Below are positions 50,912 through 64,000 of a stretch of DNA of 64,000 bases, in pieces. The notes beneath the pieces were generated by a model. It saw only the letters and a list, made by a program, of their open reading frames with translations, was not told the DNA's origin and did no database searches. The stretch is taken from positions 12,338,001-12,402,000 of the forward strand of contig JBAIAC010000018.1 of the NCBI GenBank assembly GCA_037349315.1, written 5' to 3'. How positions within the stretch are numbered: position 1 is the stretch's first letter; each line of letters opens with the position of its first letter. Source of the stretch: Chelydra serpentina. Lineage: Eukaryota; Chordata; Testudines; Chelydridae. Both the position numbers and the translations under genes were made by a program.

Positions 50912-50940
50912 TAGGGTGACCAGATGTCCTGATTTTTTAG
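50912..50940 (+). mobile_element. Truncated end of a 'tagggtgaccag' element
   Basis: tagggtgaccagatgtcctg is followed by gatttttta, with no partner end nearby. It is a broken copy. Confidence 0.6.
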
Positions 50941-50984
50941 GAAGAAGATAGGGAGCTGTACACCCCTTACTTTGACAATGTCCT

Positions 50985-51900
50985 TATGTGATGGAATGCA
51001 CCCTTGTATTCACACCCTAAACACTGTTGTAGTAATCTTTGTACAAAGTATGCCTTTTGAGGCATCATTTGAAAACTCATAACTTGCTGATCAGTAATAT
51101 GCACGTAGCAACATTATGTGTAAAGTTATGAACATAAGCTGAAATCATGACCTGAGTGTGAGAAGAGACTAAACAAGTTTCTTAAAGACAAAGGGAAAAC
51201 TAATGGCCCGTCCAAGTGTAACCATCACCTATCAAGTGGCCATCCTTTGGCAAGAAAGGGGGCAGGGACAAAGATGTACATCTGAGCAAAGATCTCCTTC
51301 ATTCATAGCATGAAGCCTCCTTCATCCACCAGACCCTCTGTCTCTTGAGTCTCAGTGGAAATTGTTTTTCAAAGAGGGACTGAAACTATAAAAAGGAAGG
51401 GCAAACCTCTCAAGAGGTGCCCTCCCCTCCCTGTTCATCTCACTGTCCACACCTGAGAAGACAAAGTAAACAGCCATTGGACTCTAGGGGAGGGATCCTG
51501 ACCTGAAAGTTTGGACAGTAATACTGTTGGAAGCATGCGGTGAGAAACTTGCCTTTGGAGCTAGGCACTAAACATTTTTACCTTTATTTTCTTGTAACCA
51601 TTTCTGACTTCGATGCCTCATTACTTGTACTCAAAATCTGTCTCTTTGGAGTTAATAAACCTGTTTCATTGTTTTATCTAATCCAGTGTGTTTAAATTAG
51701 TGTCTGGGTAACTCCATAAGGCGGTAAACTGGTGTATGTTCTTCCCGAAAAGGAATAATGGACTTAATATTTTTTGGATTATCCAGGAGAGGGCTGGGCA
51801 GTACAAGACATACATTTATGGGGCAAAATCTGGGACTGGGAGTATGTTGGTGTCACTGTGCAGTATAACCATGGCTGGTGAGAGCCACAGGTTGTCAGGC
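50985..51900 (+). repeat. Candidate solo LTR or LTR-like repeat
   Basis: It has a TATA-like ctataaaaagg (from 51386), AATAAA at 51654-51659 followed by a T-rich stretch, and the segment gagagggctgggcagtacaa, which I recall from turtle interspersed repeats. No internal retroelement genes are present. The borders are uncertain. Confidence 0.45.
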
Positions 51901-51934
51901 TAGAATTACACACAGACACTTAGAGTGTGACTTG

Positions 51935-52324
51935 CATAGGGGCCGAGTTTCTAATCTACCTGGGGGTGCTCCACCCCAGCTCTGCCCAGGTCCTGGCCAC
52001 ACTACAGCCCCGTCCTGCTTCTTTTCACCCCCATCCCACCTCTTCTCTGCCCAGTTCCGCCCCCTCCCCCAAGCGCGCTGCGCCCTCATTCCTCCCCCCA
52101 GCGCCTCCTGATGCCATGAAACAGCTGATCTGTGGCAGGCAGTAGGCACTGAGAGGGAGGGGAAGGCACTGATTGGGCGCTGGGAGGGTTCACCAGTGTG
52201 CAGGAGGTGCTGGGGGGAGGGGGAGGTTCTGGTAGGGGAGCTGCCAGTTGGTGCTCAGCAGCACCCACCATTCTTTTCCCATGGGTGCTCCAGCCCCGGA
52301 GCACCCGCTGAGTCGGGGCCTATG
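51935..52324. mobile_element. GC-rich hAT-type element, perfect 8-bp duplication
   Basis: The ends are cataggggccgag and gtcggggcctatg. gtgacttg lies at 51927-51934 and 52325-52332. It is the same family as 23941-24262, in the opposite orientation. Confidence 0.85.
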
Positions 52325-53673
52325 GTGACTTGCATGTTGGAAGGCTGTTTGTGAGAGCAGCCCAGGTGGGAGCTACTACCAGGAAGGTATTGTAAGGGTA
52401 GGGGTTAAAGGGCAGGGGTGACAAAACCCCTCGCTGGTCTGGATTGCACTATGGTTTGTCAAACCTTGCAAAACAAATTCACTCATTTTGTGATTCTACA
52501 AGATAGTGGAAGAGGGATGAAAATAAAAAGTACAGTTTAAATCAGATGGCTATGAATTCGCTCCAAAGTGTCTCTACCATTTTACCCTATCATGAGAATT
52601 AAGTGAAAGAAGTAATGTCTCATTAGAAGTAGGTAATGCAAACATTTTCACTAATTTCCAATTAAATTCTAAAATGTTTTAGGGACTCTGTAGTTCTCTT
52701 TGAAATAGTTCCAACAGTGGTTAGTAATTTAATGTTTAGAGCATACCCTAGAGCCAAATTCTGGCTCTCTTGGTTTGGCCAGAACACACATGACCACTGT
52801 TATTGGCCTGATTTCAGGTTTGCCCTGGATCTAGGCTTATCTCTTTGTACAGAGTATTCTTTGCCAGAGATAAAAATATTCAGCGTGGAATGGAGTTGCC
52901 TCAGGCCAGGCCGCAGTCAGGGGTGCTGCCCCATTTGTATAGTGGAGGTGCTGAGAGCCATTGAACCAGACTGTAAACCCTGTATATGATGGAAACTACT
53001 TCCAGCCATGGGGTGCGGCAGCATGCCCAGCACCTCTAGTTCCAGTACCTATGGCCACAGTGCATATGTATTTAAAAACTTGCAGAGCATGGTCTATCCT
53101 CTAGGTTCTGCTTGAGAATGCCCATCTATATCATCCCATGCATGTAGAGCACAAGAAGTCCTGTAGAGTGGCTTCATCATACATTTAGGAGGAACCAGAA
53201 TTGAGTTAGGACACTCCTGCTCTCTGCTCCTTTTTTGTTAATGGCCCCTAGCTATAGTGTCTGATTCTGTACCCATTGAGGTCCATGACAAAGTTCTCAT
53301 TGACTTTATTTGTGTGGGATCAGACTCTTACTCTCCCTCTTGGGTGATGGCATCCTTTGTTTACATTAGTGTTCCATTCCTCTGTACCTGGTGCTGGTGG
53401 AATGTATTATTTTGAGTGTGTGTTTTAAGGCTTTGGGCATTTCCTCAAGGTTTGTGATGATACTCATGCTAGTGTGACTGACTGGATTTCTTCAGTGTTT
53501 AGGTTGCTATACTCTCTGCTAGGTTTGAACAGTCATGTATTCATTTTATTATTCCTTGCTTTCAGCATAATTTTCCATTTTAACAGCCCATCCCAATGCA
53601 CAAACATGAAATGTAATATCCCCCTCCCCCCAAAAAAGATCAAATGTTTTAATTTCCTTATAGTATGCATGCA

Positions 53674-53679
53674 TTTATT
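53674..53679 (-). promoter_or_regulatory. CFI: CFI polyadenylation signal
   Basis: tttatt on the + strand reads AATAAA on the - strand, 196 bases beyond the CFI stop. This fits a short 3' UTR. Confidence 0.6.
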
Positions 53680-53874
53680 AGGGAATCTTGCAGTGAACTA
53701 ATTTCAGTACAAAACACTTTCCACAAGAATCATTACATTTATAGAACACTAATAGCATTTTCAAAGATTTGTTTAAACATTTCAAGTATGTAATAAAACT
53801 GCTGATTCTAAGGTAGAACTAATCTTCTTTCTTGTGTGTAAGTGCTGAGAATGTAGTATTTAGTTCCCAAAGCT

Positions 53875-63558
<9,684 letters not shown>

Positions 63559-63754
63559 CTGTAGTAAAATAATGAACTATTAGTACCCAAATATTTACAA
63601 ATATTTCAAGTTACCCTAGCATTTAAACGTATGTTTTTGTGTCAAAATAATGGTAGCATGTTATTTTCCTTAAAAAACAACACATTTCATCCCAGTTCCT
63701 AGTGGATGTTGCTGAATATCACCACGTAATATGACGCCCCCTCCCCTCCCGGCT

Positions 63755-64000
63755 CAGCTGCGAAGCTGGGTGGCGGGCGGCAGCCGCCCTTCTGGCTCAG
63801 CTGCGGCCAGGCGCCCCTCTGGCTCCCGGCTCAGCCGCGGAGCCGGGAGGTGGGCGGCAGCCGCGGCCAGGCGCCCCTCTGGCTCCCGGCTCAGCTGCGG
63901 AGCCGGGCGGCAGCCACGGCCAGGCGCCCCTCTGGCTCCCGGCTCAGCCGCGGAGCCGGGAGGCGGGCGGCAGCCGCGGCCAGGCACCCCTGTGGCTCCC
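63755..64000. repeat. GC-rich minisatellite, about 60-bp unit, running off the window
   Basis: Three clear units are 63828-63887 (60 bp), 63888-63940 (53 bp, missing seven bases) and 63941-64000 (60 bp). Each ends gcgcccctctggctccc or a close variant. A degenerate partial unit precedes them. It lies in a CFI intron and continues beyond the right edge. Confidence 0.85.

Larger units (their letters stand above)
47840..53670. other. Intergenic region PLA2G12A-CFI
   Basis: I saw no gene. It holds a MIR-like trace near 47935-48000, a palindromic element at about 48384-48800 with a nested 106-bp insert, a 'tagggtgaccag' element at 48962-49085, an LTR-like stretch at about 50985-51900, a GC-rich hAT-type element at 51935-52324 and an inverted repeat near 52905-53055. 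The remainder is AT-rich and unremarkable. Confidence 0.6.

Noticed and set aside
63754..63987. An Arg/Gly/Pro-rich repeat protein on the - strand
   Set aside because: It is the translation of the 60-bp minisatellite.

Overview
This is a vertebrate nuclear locus, most likely from a turtle (inference). Genes are split into short exons with GT/GC-AG introns. The intervening DNA is full of CR1 LINE copies, palindromic retroposons and small hAT-type transposons of the kind common in turtle and crocodilian genomes. No bacterial, phage or CRISPR features were seen.

Four protein-coding genes could be assembled exon by exon. The last five exons of MCUB lie on the + strand (4007-9382). The complete CASP6 lies on the - strand (8 exons, 32074 down to 11830, 307 aa). 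The complete PLA2G12A lies on the - strand (4 exons, 47331 down to 37965, 183 aa). The last six exons of CFI lie on the - strand (63558 down to 53875), with the upstream exons beyond the right edge. MCUB and CASP6 converge tail to tail. CASP6, PLA2G12A and CFI are head to tail. The order MCUB-CASP6-PLA2G12A-CFI matches human 4q25. The genes share no pathway: mitochondrial calcium uniporter regulation, apoptosis, secreted phospholipase A2, and complement control.

Layout: 1-4006 MCUB intron; 4007-9580 MCUB 3' half; 9580-11830 convergent intergenic DNA; 11830-32074 CASP6 with a CpG-rich promoter around 31480-32400; 32075-37964 intergenic DNA; 37965-47331 PLA2G12A with a CpG-rich promoter around 47030-47830; 47332-53874 intergenic DNA; 53875-64000 CFI 3' half.

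The repeats carry most of the unusual structure. At least eleven short elements have terminal inverted repeats and exact or near-exact 8-bp target duplications, several of them nested. Three palindromic elements instead have 12-13-bp duplications, which is a retroposition signature. One of these ends only 12 bp before an MCUB exon. The other gene-level points of interest are a symmetric 42-nt extra coding exon in CASP6 and a GC-AG intron in CFI. I found no convincing new multi-gene system.
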